From contig NZ_JOHY01000026.1 in assembly GCF_000721495.1 (NCBI RefSeq), positions 1-64,000 of the forward strand: a stretch of DNA of 64,000 nucleotides. Reading direction: 5' to 3'. The position numbers were made by a program, and so were the translations under genes. The notes beneath the pieces were generated by a model. It saw only the letters and a list, made by a program, of their open reading frames with translations. It did no database searches and was not told the DNA's origin. Shown piece by piece: positions 1 through 8,499 of the stretch; positions within the stretch are counted from its first letter, which is position 1; every line of letters starts with the position of its first letter. Source of the stretch: Streptomyces sp. NRRL F-5123. Lineage in GTDB: Bacteria > Actinomycetota > Actinomycetes > Streptomycetales > Streptomycetaceae.

Positions 1-68
1 AGGGCGGGGTCCGCGAGGGCCGCGGTGATGGCCGCGTGGGCGTCGAGCACGTGCGTCGTGGGCGTCAT
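1..68 (-). CDS. N-terminus of a truncated gene at the left edge
   Basis: Reading the minus strand from an ATG at 68 gives an open frame to the window edge, starting MTPTTHVLDAHAAITAALAD, with the codon use of a real high-GC gene. Only about 22 residues are visible, too few for a family call. No strong ribosome binding site precedes the ATG, so the true start is uncertain. The next 600 bases on its upstream side lack a convincing gene and hold a repeat element. Confidence 0.45.
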   Translation of the reverse strand, partial: MTPTTHVLDAHAAITAALADPA

Positions 69-231
69 GGGGTGACGCTATGGGCGGGACGGTTCGGTGC
101 TTGCCGAATCGTCCTGGGGCGCTCCGGGGTGGGTGGTGCGGTTCACTGCGCGGCCTTGCCGCCGGTGGGGGCTGGTCGCGCCGCTCTCCGCGCCCCGCGC
201 CCCTCGCCGTCGGGCGCCGGGTGGTCGGGGG

Positions 232-336
232 CCACTCCGGGGGTACCTCCTCGGAATGCGCGTGCACCCTCATCCGTAGCCGGTAAGGGCTGGCAAGCGC
301 ATTCCTGCGGGGGCACCCCCGGATCGTCCCCCTCCC
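232..336 (+). repeat. MITE-like repeat element, copy A (105 bp)
   Basis: This block is nearly identical (about two differences) to the reverse complement of 8693-8798, and its two ends also match 9055-9158. Its edges form an imperfect inverted repeat of about 23 bp (239-261 against 297-320), both carrying the core GGAATGCGC. It lies in the non-coding stretch 69-703 and has no coding frame of its own. The structure suggests a small non-autonomous mobile element or a structured intergenic RNA or DNA unit. The rest of 69-703 holds GC-rich inverted repeats (452-469, 530-554) and nothing else I can identify. Confidence 0.7.
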
Positions 337-529
337 GACGTCTCGGCAGCTGCCCGCCGGTGGGGGTGATGGCGGAGGGAGCACGGTTCGACCCCACCCG
401 CGAACGCGCCCCGCAGGTGGGCAGAAAGCCGACGTCTACCCGCACGGGCCCCCGCCGCTGAAGCGGCGGCCGCGCACGGCGGGCAGCCCCCGGCTGTGGT
501 GCGCCCCCGCAGGGGAGCAGAAGCCGGCG

Positions 530-554
530 CCCCCACCAGCACGGGTGGTGGGGG
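530..554. terminator. GC-rich hairpin upstream of the DUF998 gene
   Basis: CCCCCACCA (530-538) pairs perfectly with TGGTGGGGG (546-554) around a 7-base loop. A second hairpin sits at 452-469. Neither has a T-tract, as is usual for Streptomyces terminators. They could end transcription entering from the left or simply be part of the repetitive spacer. Confidence 0.3.
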
Positions 555-703
555 GGAAGCACCCCGCGCCGCCGGGCGCGGGCACCACCGCGGCGGGGCA
601 GTCGCCGACGTACGGCGGGGGCCGCGGGAGGGGCGGGGCGCGACAGGCCCACCTCCGGCCGAACGTCGCCGCCGCTGCCGTGGGAGCGAATTACGGTGGT
701 GCG

Positions 704-1336
704 ATGGGACATGTGACGTGGTGGGCGGTGCTCTCGTCCGGCTCCGCCCCCGTACTTCTGCTCGGCGGCTCGACCACCGCCGCGGTCGTGGAAGGGCCGG
801 ACTACAACCCCGTCAAACAGACGATCAGCGTCCTCGCGGCGGACAACCAGGAGGCGTACTGGGCGCTCACCGCGACGCTTCTCGCGCTGGGGCTGTGCCA
901 TCTGGCGACGGCCGCCGGGCTGCGGGCCGCCGCGCTCGCGGGGCGGCTGGCGCTGGGCGGCGGCGGGGTGGCGGCGATGCTGCTGGCGGTCTTTCCGGCG
1001 CCCGCGACGGGCGGTTCGCTGTCGCACGGGTCGGTCGTGACGGTGGGCTTCGCGCTGCTGGCGCTGTGGCCGGTGCTCGCGGCGTGGCGGCGGCCCGCGG
1101 GCGGGCCGTGGGGGCTGCGGCCGGCGCCGTCGTGGGCGGTGACGGGGCTGATGCTGCTGGGAGCGGCCTGGTTCGTGGTGGAGAACCAGCGGCACGGTCC
1201 GGCGGGTGTCGCCGAGCGCGTCGTCACGGCGGCGACGGCGGTGTGGCCGGTCGTCGTCGTCATCTCGTGCCTGCGCCACCGCCCGAGCGCGGGCACAGGC
1301 GGTGGCCTGGGTCCGGGCCCCGGCGTTCGGGCGTAG
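704..1336 (+). CDS. DUF998 family integral membrane protein
   Basis: A 210-residue protein with about six hydrophobic segments. The N-terminal helix is followed by a periplasmic or lumenal loop with the sequence DYNPVKQTISVLAA, matching the 'P..TIS.L' signature of DUF998 proteins, whose members are small multi-pass membrane proteins of unknown biochemical role. I chose the ATG at 704 because the frame upstream (545-703) is low-complexity and unlike a protein. The ribosome binding site is weak (GGTGGTG). It stands alone, convergent with the DUF4287 gene. Function is not known beyond membrane location. Confidence 0.8.
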   Translation: MGHVTWWAVLSSGSAPVLLLGGSTTAAVVEGPDYNPVKQTISVLAADNQEAYWALTATLLALGLCHLATAAGLRAAALAGRLALGGGGVAAMLLAVFPAPATGGSLSHGSVVTVGFALLALWPVLAAWRRPAGGPWGLRPAPSWAVTGLMLLGAAWFVVENQRHGPAGVAERVVTAATAVWPVVVVISCLRHRPSAGTGGGLGPGPGVRA

Positions 1337-1385
1337 ATCTCCGGGCCGGAGCAGCCTCGCGGCACCACGACCTGACCCGTACGGC

Positions 1386-1604
1386 TCAGCCGCGGGCGTC
1401 CTCCGCGAGGGTCGCGGCCACGAGGGCGTTCGCGTGGCCGTGGCCCAGGCCGTGCTCGGACTTGAGCCAGCCGACCAGCTCCATGTGGCGGGTCAGCGCG
1501 GAGGAGCGGATGAGCTGCTGCCACTCGGCTGTCGGGCGGCCGTACTTCTTCTCGATGGAGGGGAAGTAGCTCGCGGGGCCCTTGGCGGCGGCTGCGGTGG
1601 TCAT
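1386..1604 (-). CDS. DUF4287 domain protein
   Basis: A 72-residue protein that is almost entirely the DUF4287 fold: SYFPSIEKKYGRP near the start, then HMELVGWLKSEHGLGHGHANAL near the end. The His/Gly-rich 'EHGLGHGHANA' block is the family hallmark. The start at 1604 (MTTAAAAKG) is preferred over an upstream in-frame ATG at 1640 because upstream residues are not conserved-looking. Members are small cytoplasmic proteins often found alone or fused to SRPBCC domains; the biochemical role is unknown. Confidence 0.85.
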   Translation of the reverse strand: MTTAAAAKGPASYFPSIEKKYGRPTAEWQQLIRSSALTRHMELVGWLKSEHGLGHGHANALVAATLAEDARG

Positions 1605-1707
1605 GTGCGTCTCCCCGCGGGGGTGTTCGGGTCCGGTCACAGGGATGGACGGTGCGGCGGCGCCGAACTCATCGGTCGCCGCCGCCCCGATTTCCGTCCG
1701 GGGAGGC

Positions 1708-3177
1708 TCAGCCCGCCGCGGTGAAGAGGGGTGCCTCGGGGGCGTCCTGGGTCAGGACGGTGGAGCCGGTCCAGTCGAGGAAGGAGTCGGCGGGCAGGTA
1801 GTCGTCCTGGAGGAAGAACGCGCGGGTGACGGCGGTGACGGTCAGGCTCGCGCCGGTCTCCGTCACCGGCGTGCGCAGGGCGACGATCTCCGCGATGTCG
1901 GACTGCGTGGTGCCCGCTGGGAGTTCGACGGTCGTGGCCGCGGTGCCCTCGCGGGTGACGGACCAGGTCGGGTCGACGTGGTTGGAGCGGTAGAGCGTCG
2001 GGTCGCCCTTGAGGCGTACGCCGACGGACAGGCCGACGGCGCCCGCGTCGGTGGACGGCGTCGCGGTGTGGGCGACGGCCAGGTAGAGGTACGTGCGCTG
2101 GTCGCCGAGTTCCGGGGTGGCGGGGCTGGACGGCGACTCGATCTTGCCTTCGCGGGTCATCTCCTGCGCCATGACGGGGTACAGCCACGGGTTGACGTCC
2201 ATCATGTGCTCGCGCGGCTGGCCCGCGGGCAGTTCCTGGACGGGCGCGGGCGAGAAGCGCATCGGGTCGTCGACGGTGTCGCACAGGTTGTTGTTGGAGG
2301 TGCACGTCTCAAGCCGCGGGCGGTCGCCCTCGTACGCGCCGGCGAAGACCAGCGTCTGGTGGTTGGCGGCCTGGTAGACGCCGGTGCCGGGCACCGGTTC
2401 GCCGTGGGCGTCGACCTCGACGTCGTAGGCCCACTCGATGTCGGTGGTGCGGCCCCAGCGGGCCATCAGGGCGGGCGAGTTGGTGCCGCCGTCCTCGTTC
2501 GTCCAGATGACGGTGTACTGCAGGATCTTGTGGCCGGGGGTCGGCGCGGGCAGCACCTCGTGGTATTCGTACAGCGGCGCGTCGGTGGTGCTGCTCTGGA
2601 ACGCGCTGCCCAGCTCGGGGAGGTTGCGGCCGTAGAGCACGGGGGCGTTGCGCAGGATCAGGCCCGTGTCGGTGCTCTCGCCGTAGACCTTGAGGTCGAT
2701 GCCGCCGAGGGTGGCGCGGGTCGCGGCCTGCGGTGAGCGGTCGGCGGCGAAGCGGAAGGCCAGCGTGTGGCCGCCGCGGGTGAGGTGGCCGAGGCTGAAG
2801 TCGCGGGTGATCGGCTGGTCGGAGGGGATCACGATGTCGGTGGCGTAGTGCCCGTCGACGTACGCCGACACGACCGCGGATTCGGCGCCCTTCGTGCCCC
2901 AGGAGATGCCGGGTGCCTGCGAGGACAGCGTCACGACGGCCTCGCCGCTGCGGTCGGCGGTGACGTGCACGGTGTGCTCGGGACCGCCGCGCCGCACGGT
3001 CACGGACGGCAGGTGCTGCGTGCCGTGCCCGGCCGCCACGGGGGCGGCGGGCGCGGCGGAGGCGGGCGACCCCGTCAGCCCGAGGGCGGCGGCAGCCGCC
3101 AGCAGCAGGGCCGTACCGCACACGCTCGCGGTACGGGAGTGGGGGTGCGACCTGCGCAGGTCCTTCATGTCACGCAT
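1708..3177 (-). CDS. Secreted protein of unknown function
   Basis: A 489-residue protein beginning with a charged segment and a typical Sec signal (about residues 16-42, hydrophobic ALLLAAAAALGL, then SPASAAPA). The mature part looks beta-rich and contains a stretch (HYATDIVIPSDQP, GGHTLAFRFAADRS) reminiscent of carbohydrate-binding or accessory beta-sandwich modules, followed by a region with paired cysteines (ETCTSNNNLCDT). Start at 3177 follows AAAGGA; longer in-frame starts would bury the signal peptide. No catalytic motif is recognisable. It is divergent from the ABC exporter across 322 bp. A secreted hydrolase or adhesion protein is possible but unsupported. Confidence 0.7.
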   Translation of the reverse strand: MRDMKDLRRSHPHSRTASVCGTALLLAAAAALGLTGSPASAAPAAPVAAGHGTQHLPSVTVRRGGPEHTVHVTADRSGEAVVTLSSQAPGISWGTKGAESAVVSAYVDGHYATDIVIPSDQPITRDFSLGHLTRGGHTLAFRFAADRSPQAATRATLGGIDLKVYGESTDTGLILRNAPVLYGRNLPELGSAFQSSTTDAPLYEYHEVLPAPTPGHKILQYTVIWTNEDGGTNSPALMARWGRTTDIEWAYDVEVDAHGEPVPGTGVYQAANHQTLVFAGAYEGDRPRLETCTSNNNLCDTVDDPMRFSPAPVQELPAGQPREHMMDVNPWLYPVMAQEMTREGKIESPSSPATPELGDQRTYLYLAVAHTATPSTDAGAVGLSVGVRLKGDPTLYRSNHVDPTWSVTREGTAATTVELPAGTTQSDIAEIVALRTPVTETGASLTVTAVTRAFFLQDDYLPADSFLDWTGSTVLTQDAPEAPLFTAAG

Positions 3178-3340
3178 GGCAGGAGTTCCTTTCAGCCGGT
3201 CTTCCGGAGCGCCCCCGACGATCCAGCAGACGGGCGACGAGTGAGAGACGCCTGTGGCAATTTCGGCTGAACTCCCCTGCTGGGACGACTGGTTCGGGTG
3301 GTAGGGCACCGGGCTCGCGGGCCTCGGGGTTCCCGGCGCC

Positions 3341-3425
3341 CCAGCCTCGCGGTCCGGCCCCCGCAGCCTCGCGGTTCCGCTGCCGCAGCCCCGCGGTCCC
3401 AGCCGCCGCGCCCCGCGGTTTCAGC
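3341..3425. repeat. Degenerate 22-24 bp tandem repeat
   Basis: Four imperfect units built on CAGCC(T/C)CGCGGT occur between the secreted-protein gene and the exporter operator. They fill most of the 322-bp divergent spacer together with the operator at 3449-3477. No coding content is seen. Confidence 0.45.
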
Positions 3426-3448
3426 CCGCGGCCCCCGCCCGAAGGCGC

Positions 3449-3477
3449 TGAAACCGCGCTGCAACCGGCGTGAATGC
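3449..3477 (+). promoter_or_regulatory. SARP/BTAD-type operator: three heptamers at 11-bp spacing
   Basis: Three direct 7-mers, TGAAACC (3449-3455), TGCAACC (3460-3466) and TGAATGC (3471-3477), are each separated by exactly 4 bp. That is the layout known for SARP activator sites, where the last heptamer lies about 8 bp before the -10 box. Here that would put transcription start close to the ATG at 3500, agreeing with the lack of a Shine-Dalgarno site and suggesting a leaderless transcript. A near-copy occurs at 27470-27498. The BTAD regulator at 5276-8422 is the obvious candidate ligand. Confidence 0.6.
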
Positions 3478-3499
3478 GCGCCCCCGCAGCCTTACCGGC

Positions 3500-4513
3500 A
3501 TGACGACGACACCGAACCCCCCGGCGGGCACCGCGCCGGACATCGCGATCGAGGCCCGCGGGCTGCGCAAGGCCTACGGCGACAAGACCGTCCTGGACGG
3601 CATCGACTTGAGCGTCCCGGCCGGCACCGTCTTCTCGCTGCTCGGGCCGAACGGCGCGGGCAAGACCACCGCCGTGCAGATCCTCTCCACGCTGATCGGC
3701 GCGGACGGCGGGGAGGCCCGCGTCGCCGGGCACGACCTGGCTGCCGCGCCGCAGGCGGTGCGCGCGGCAATCGGCGTGACGGGACAGTTCTCCGCGGTGG
3801 ACAACCTGATCACCGGCGAGGAGAACATGCTCCTGATGGCCGACCTGCACCACCTGGGCCGCAGCGAGCGGCGCAGCGTCACCGCCGAGCTGCTGGAGCG
3901 CTTCGACCTCACCGAGGCCGCCCGCAAGCCCGCCTCGACCTACTCCGGCGGCATGCGGCGGCGCCTCGACATCGCCATGACGCTGGTCGGCCGGCCGCGG
4001 GTGATCTTCCTCGACGAGCCGACGACGGGCCTGGACCCGCGCGCCCGCAACGCGACGTGGGGCGTCATCCGTGAGCTGGTCGCGGGCGGCGTGACCGTCT
4101 TCCTCACCACCCAGTACCTGGACGAGGCCGACGAACTCGCCGACCGCATCGCCCTGTTGAACGGCGGGCGGCTCGTCGCGCAGGGCACCCCCGGCGAGCT
4201 CAAGCGGCTGGTGCCGGGCGGGCACGTCCGGCTCCGCTTCACCGACCCGGCCGCGTACGAGAACGCCGCCCGCGCGCTCACCGGCTCCGCCCGCGACGAC
4301 GAGGCGCTCGCCCTGCAGATCCCGAGCGACGGCACGCAGCGCGAACTGCGGGCGATCCTCGACTGGCTGGACGCGGTCGACGTCGCCGCCGACGAGCTGA
4401 CCGTGCACACCCCGGACCTGGACGACGTCTTCTTCGCCCTGACCGGTCCCGAGTCCGGCCCCACCGTCCCTGCCCCCGCCCGCACCAAGTCCGCTGAGGA
4501 GAACGCCCGATGA
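3500..4513 (+). CDS. DrrA-type ABC exporter, ATP-binding subunit
   Basis: A 337-residue ATPase that would power drug or metabolite export with the permease encoded next. Walker A GPNGAGKTT is at about 49-57, the signature YSGGM at 148-152, and Walker B VIFLDEP at 168-173. The switch region reads TTQYLDEADELADRI, with Gln where most ABC proteins have His, a feature of the daunorubicin-resistance DrrA family. The C-terminal 100 residues match the DrrA extension. The ATG at 3500 lies 22 bp after the heptamer operator and has no Shine-Dalgarno site. The stop overlaps the permease start (ATGA), so the two are translationally coupled. Confidence 0.93.
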   Translation: MTTTPNPPAGTAPDIAIEARGLRKAYGDKTVLDGIDLSVPAGTVFSLLGPNGAGKTTAVQILSTLIGADGGEARVAGHDLAAAPQAVRAAIGVTGQFSAVDNLITGEENMLLMADLHHLGRSERRSVTAELLERFDLTEAARKPASTYSGGMRRRLDIAMTLVGRPRVIFLDEPTTGLDPRARNATWGVIRELVAGGVTVFLTTQYLDEADELADRIALLNGGRLVAQGTPGELKRLVPGGHVRLRFTDPAAYENAARALTGSARDDEALALQIPSDGTQRELRAILDWLDAVDVAADELTVHTPDLDDVFFALTGPESGPTVPAPARTKSAEENAR

Positions 4514-5304
4514 GCACCCTGCCCCTGGCCGTGCGCGACTCGTCCACGATGGTCCGCCGCAACCTGCTGCACGCCCGCCGCTACCCGTCCATGACGCTCA
4601 ACCTGCTGCTCACGCCCGTGATGCTGCTGCTGATCTTCGTCTACATCTTCGGCGACGTGATGAGTTCGGGCCTGGGCGGGCACCCCGACCGCGCCCGCTA
4701 CATCGCCTACGTCGTGCCCGGCATCCTCATGATGACCATCGGCGGTGCGTCGCTGGGCGTCGCGGTGTCGGTGTGCACCGACATGACCGAGGGCATCATC
4801 GCCCGCTTCCGCACCATGGCGATCTACCGCGGCTCCGTGCTCGTCGGGCACGTGGTCGGCGGGGTGCTCCAGGTGCTCATCAGCGTCGTGCTCGTCATCG
4901 GCGTGGGCTTCGCGATCGGCTTCCGCACCGACGCCTCGCCGCTGGAGTGGCTGGCCGCGGTCGGCCTGACACTGCTGGTGGGCCTGGCGCTGACCTGGCT
5001 CGCGGTCGGCATCGGCCTGTCCTCGCCGAACCCGGAGGGCGCGAGCAACGTCGGGCTGCCGCTGATGATCCTGCCGCTGCTGGGCAGCGCGTTCGTGCCC
5101 GTCGACTCGATGCCGGGGTGGTTCCGCTGGTTCGCGGACTACCAGCCCTTCACGCCCTTCATCGAGTCGCTGCGCGGCCTGCTGCTGGGCACGCCGATCG
5201 GGCACAACGGGTGGCTCGCGGTCGGCTGGGGCGTCGCCCTCACCGCGCTCGGCGCCTGGTGGTCGACGAGCCTGTTCAACCGCGATCCGTCGCACGCCCG
5301 GTGA
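4510..5304 (+). CDS. DrrB-type ABC exporter permease
   Basis: A 264-residue ABC-2 family permease with six predicted membrane segments, beginning near LNLLLTPVMLLLIFVYIFG and containing the MPGWFRWFADYQPFTPFIESLRGLL stretch characteristic of the DrrB/ABC-2 C-terminal half. It would form the membrane channel for the ATPase immediately upstream, whose stop codon it overlaps by 4 bp. Its 3' end overlaps the convergent regulator gene by 29 bp. The substrate is unknown; the arrangement with a BTAD regulator suggests control by a small-molecule or stress signal. Confidence 0.92.
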   Translation: MSTLPLAVRDSSTMVRRNLLHARRYPSMTLNLLLTPVMLLLIFVYIFGDVMSSGLGGHPDRARYIAYVVPGILMMTIGGASLGVAVSVCTDMTEGIIARFRTMAIYRGSVLVGHVVGGVLQVLISVVLVIGVGFAIGFRTDASPLEWLAAVGLTLLVGLALTWLAVGIGLSSPNPEGASNVGLPLMILPLLGSAFVPVDSMPGWFRWFADYQPFTPFIESLRGLLLGTPIGHNGWLAVGWGVALTALGAWWSTSLFNRDPSHAR

Positions 5305-8300
5305 CGGTCGCGAGCACCGCGTCCCGCAACTCCTCCCGCCCCAGGGCGGCGTACTCCGCGACCGCGCCGGAGTACGCCGCCCCGTCGGCGTCCTCCGCCG
5401 CGGCACGCGCGTCCGCCACCGCCGAGGGCGGCTGCAACTCGCCCAGCACGCCCAGGCGTTCGGCCAGCGCCACCCAGCGCGCCGCCGACGCGTCGCCGCC
5501 CGCGAGCGCGGCATGGCCCAGCGCCAGCAACACCGTGCCGTAGACGGGCATTTCGGCCGCCAGGAGCGGCGGGCGCCCGTCGTGCGGGGAGAGCATCCCC
5601 AGCAGCCGCGACCGCAGCAGCGCCGCCAGGCCCCGGGCCGGTTCCACGCGTCCGTGCCGGGCGTGCGCGCCCAGCGCCGCGGCCCGCAACTGCAGCGCCC
5701 ACGCGTTCATGTACGACTCGGCGCCGTCGGCCCGCGCACCGCCGCCGTCCAGCGCCGCCGCCGCCTCCCGCCACAGCCCGAGCCCCAGCTCCGTCAGCCC
5801 GCGGGCGAGCGCGATCTCGCCCCGCGCGCCCAGGATTCCGGCGGCGTCGGCATCGTCGGACGGCGCCTCACCGGCCGCGGCCCGGTCGAGCCACTGCTCG
5901 GCCTCGTCGACGGCGCCGCGCTGCAGACACGCCAGCACCAGCGCGGCCCGTACGTTCATGGTGTCGGTCCGGTCGCCGACGGCCTGCTGCTGGGCCATCG
6001 TCGCCAGCAGATGGTGGTACGCGTCGTCGCCCTGGCCCATCCGCAGGGCCAGTTCGCCGATCCTCGCGTGGCACAGCATCCGCAGCAGCGGGTGGTGCAG
6101 CGGCTCCAACCCCTCCAGCGCCCGCCGCGCGGCGGCCAGCGCTGCCACCGGCCCGTCCTCGTACTCCCACACGTAGCTCGCCACGCATTCGGCGACACCC
6201 GCCAGCAGCGGCTGGCCGGAGCGCCCGCACAGCTCGCGCAGCTCCGCGTAGCCGGGCGGCCGCAGGTCCGGGATCACGCACAGCACCCGCGCCAACGCCC
6301 GTACCAGCGTGTCCGGTTCGCCCTGCGGCAGGCGGCGCAGCGTGTGCAGGGGGCGCAGGGCGCGCGGGCCCAGGCCCATGAAGAGCGTCGCCGTGCAGAT
6401 CGCCGCGGCGGTGCGCACGACCTCGACGTACTCCGGCTCGGGGTCGTAGTGCGACAGCGGCGGGCCGGTGTCCGCGGCGAGCGCCACCAGCCGCCCGTAG
6501 CTGGAGCCCGTCGACCAGATCGCGCCCAGCACCGCGGCCGCCGACGCGATCGACGGGCCGTCGCCGCGGGCCAGCGCGTGCCGCAACGCCAGGGCCAGGT
6601 TGTCCTGTTCGGCGCGCACCCGGTCCCACGAGTCGAACGGGTCGGTGCCGAACAGCACGTCGTGCTCGCTGCGCCCGAAGTCCCGTGTCCACGCCAGGAG
6701 CCGGGTCGTGACCTCGGCGTCCTCGCCCGCCTCGGTGCGCTTGGCCGCGCAGAACTCCCGTACGGTCTGCAGCATCCGGAAGCGCAGCCCCGCGACGGTG
6801 TCGGCCGCCGACAGCAGGGACTGGTCCGCGAGCTGCTCCAGCATGCCGAGGACGTCCGCGCCCGGCGGCAGTACGTGGGCGGCGGCGTTCTCGGTGAAGC
6901 CGCCCGGGAAGACGGACAGCGCACGAAGCGCCGCCTGCGCGTCCTCCTCCAGCAGATTCCAGCTCCACTCGACGACCGCGTGCAGCGTGCGGTGCCGCTC
7001 CGGGGTGTCGCGGGCGGCGCCGCGCAGCAGGGCGTAGCGGTCCGGCAGCCGGTCCTGGAGACGGCGGGCGATCTCGGGTACGGACAGGGCCCGTACGCGC
7101 GCCGCCGCCAGCTCCACCGCCAGCGGCAGCCCGTCCAACTGCGCGCACAGCTCCGCGACCTGGGCGGCGGGCAGCTCGACCCCGGGACGCGCGGCGCGGG
7201 CCCGCTGCGCGAACAGCTCGGCGGCGTGCGCGCGGTCCAGCTCCGGCAGCGCGTACACCGCCTCCGACGTCAGCCCCAGCGGCGCGCGGCTCGTCGTCAG
7301 CACCCGCAGGTCGCGCGACAGCGCCACCAGGGCACGTACGAGGTCGGCGACCCCGGCCACCACCTGCTCGCAGTTGTCCAGCACCAGCAGCGCCGGGCCC
7401 TGGCCCAGACCCGCCGCGATCGCGCCCGCAGCGCCCTGGCCCCGCGGGTCCGCCGCGCCCAGCGCCGCGGCGACCTCGCCCGCCACGTCGGCGTCCGCGG
7501 ACACGCCCGCGAGCGGCACGAAGCACACCGTGCGCTCGTCCGCCTCCCGCGCGATCAGCTGCGCCAGCCGGGTCTTGCCGAGCCCGCCCGGACCCGCGAC
7601 CGTCACCACCCGCGAGGTGTGCAGCAGCTGCGTCACGGCGGCGACGTCCGCCTCCCGGCCCACCAGCGGATTCGGCTCGTGCGGCACGCCCTTGCGGACC
7701 GCCGGCGCCTCCGCGCGCAGCAGCTCGGCGTGCACCGCGCGCAGGGCCGCGCCCGGGTCGGCGCCCAACTCGTCCCGCAGACGCCTGCGGTAGGCGTCGT
7801 AGCGCGTCAGCGCAGCCGCCGGGCCCGCGGTCGCGGCCTCCGCCCGCAGCAGTTCGGCCAGCACCTCCTCGTCCCGCGGGGCCCGCGCGGCGATCTCCGC
7901 GAGCGGTTCCGCGGCCTCCGCGCGCCGGCCCAGCCGCGCCAGCGCCAGCGCGCGCCGCCGCAGCAGCGCCTCGTGCGCGGCCGCGCGGTCCGCGCGCAGC
8001 GCGCCCACGGGGTCCTCACCCCGGTCCCCGCTCCCGTCCCACAGCGCGAGCCCCGCCTCCGCTGCGGCGAGCGCCCCCGCGTGGTCCTCCCGCCGCGCGC
8101 ACTCCTGCGCCTGCGCCGCCCGCAGCAGGAGCGCGGAGGAGTCGACCTGCTCCTCGTCCAGCGTCAGCCGGTACCCCGTCGGCGTCGTCGCCACCACATC
8201 CGCGCCGAGCTGCGCCCGCAGCCGCGACACCAGCACCTGCACGGCCTTCCCCGGCCGCTCCGGCGCGTCCTCCTCCCCCCACAGCCCCTCGACCAGCCGC

Positions 8301-8422
8301 CCCCCGCTGCACCCCGCCCCCTGATCCCCCGCGAGCAGCGCGAGCAGCCCCCGCAGCCTGGGCGCGGTGATCTCCCGCCCCCGGAACGCCACGCGGGGCA
8401 ACAACGTCAACTCGGTGGTCAC
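5276..8422 (-). CDS. AfsR-like BTAD/NB-ARC/TPR transcriptional regulator
   Basis: A 1048-residue multidomain activator. Residues 1-90 form a SARP-type winged-helix DNA-binding domain, 95-240 a bacterial transcriptional activation domain, and about 255-560 an NB-ARC ATPase with P-loop GPGGLGKTR (277-285) and ALLVLDNCEQV as Walker B. The remainder is alpha-helical repeats of TPR or MalT type. This is the AfsR architecture, in which ATP and ligand sensing control promoter binding at direct heptamer repeats. Start is the GTG at 8422. It is convergent with the DrrAB-like exporter, whose promoter has the expected heptamers, so it probably activates that exporter. Confidence 0.93.
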   Translation of the reverse strand: MTTELTLLPRVAFRGREITAPRLRGLLALLAGDQGAGCSGGRLVEGLWGEEDAPERPGKAVQVLVSRLRAQLGADVVATTPTGYRLTLDEEQVDSSALLLRAAQAQECARREDHAGALAAAEAGLALWDGSGDRGEDPVGALRADRAAAHEALLRRRALALARLGRRAEAAEPLAEIAARAPRDEEVLAELLRAEAATAGPAAALTRYDAYRRRLRDELGADPGAALRAVHAELLRAEAPAVRKGVPHEPNPLVGREADVAAVTQLLHTSRVVTVAGPGGLGKTRLAQLIAREADERTVCFVPLAGVSADADVAGEVAAALGAADPRGQGAAGAIAAGLGQGPALLVLDNCEQVVAGVADLVRALVALSRDLRVLTTSRAPLGLTSEAVYALPELDRAHAAELFAQRARAARPGVELPAAQVAELCAQLDGLPLAVELAAARVRALSVPEIARRLQDRLPDRYALLRGAARDTPERHRTLHAVVEWSWNLLEEDAQAALRALSVFPGGFTENAAAHVLPPGADVLGMLEQLADQSLLSAADTVAGLRFRMLQTVREFCAAKRTEAGEDAEVTTRLLAWTRDFGRSEHDVLFGTDPFDSWDRVRAEQDNLALALRHALARGDGPSIASAAAVLGAIWSTGSSYGRLVALAADTGPPLSHYDPEPEYVEVVRTAAAICTATLFMGLGPRALRPLHTLRRLPQGEPDTLVRALARVLCVIPDLRPPGYAELRELCGRSGQPLLAGVAECVASYVWEYEDGPVAALAAARRALEGLEPLHHPLLRMLCHARIGELALRMGQGDDAYHHLLATMAQQQAVGDRTDTMNVRAALVLACLQRGAVDEAEQWLDRAAAGEAPSDDADAAGILGARGEIALARGLTELGLGLWREAAAALDGGGARADGAESYMNAWALQLRAAALGAHARHGRVEPARGLAALLRSRLLGMLSPHDGRPPLLAAEMPVYGTVLLALGHAALAGGDASAARWVALAERLGVLGELQPPSAVADARAAAEDADGAAYSGAVAEYAALGREELRDAVLATVTGRATDRG

Positions 8423-8433
8423 AACTGTGCAGA

Positions 8434-8450
8434 GTAGCCCTGCGGGCTAC
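8434..8450. promoter_or_regulatory. Perfect inverted repeat ahead of the AfsR-like gene
   Basis: GTAGCCC (8434-8440) and GGGCTAC (8444-8450) are separated by 3 bp and end 11 bp before the GTG start at 8422. The site could be an operator or an mRNA hairpin near the start. No regulator can be named. Confidence 0.35.
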
Positions 8451-8499
8451 GAAGAAAAGGGGGTGCCCTTGCCCTCACCGGCCGAGCGATCCACCCCCC

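Noticed and set aside
143..1279. A 378-residue minus-strand frame over the DUF998 gene
   Set aside because: It crosses the repeat element and hairpins and encodes Arg/Pro-rich sequence without motifs; the DUF998 frame is clearly the real one.
5513..8437. A 974-residue open frame on the plus strand
   Set aside because: It is antisense to the AfsR-like regulator and lacks any domain; its Arg/Gln/His-rich composition is that of a shadow frame.
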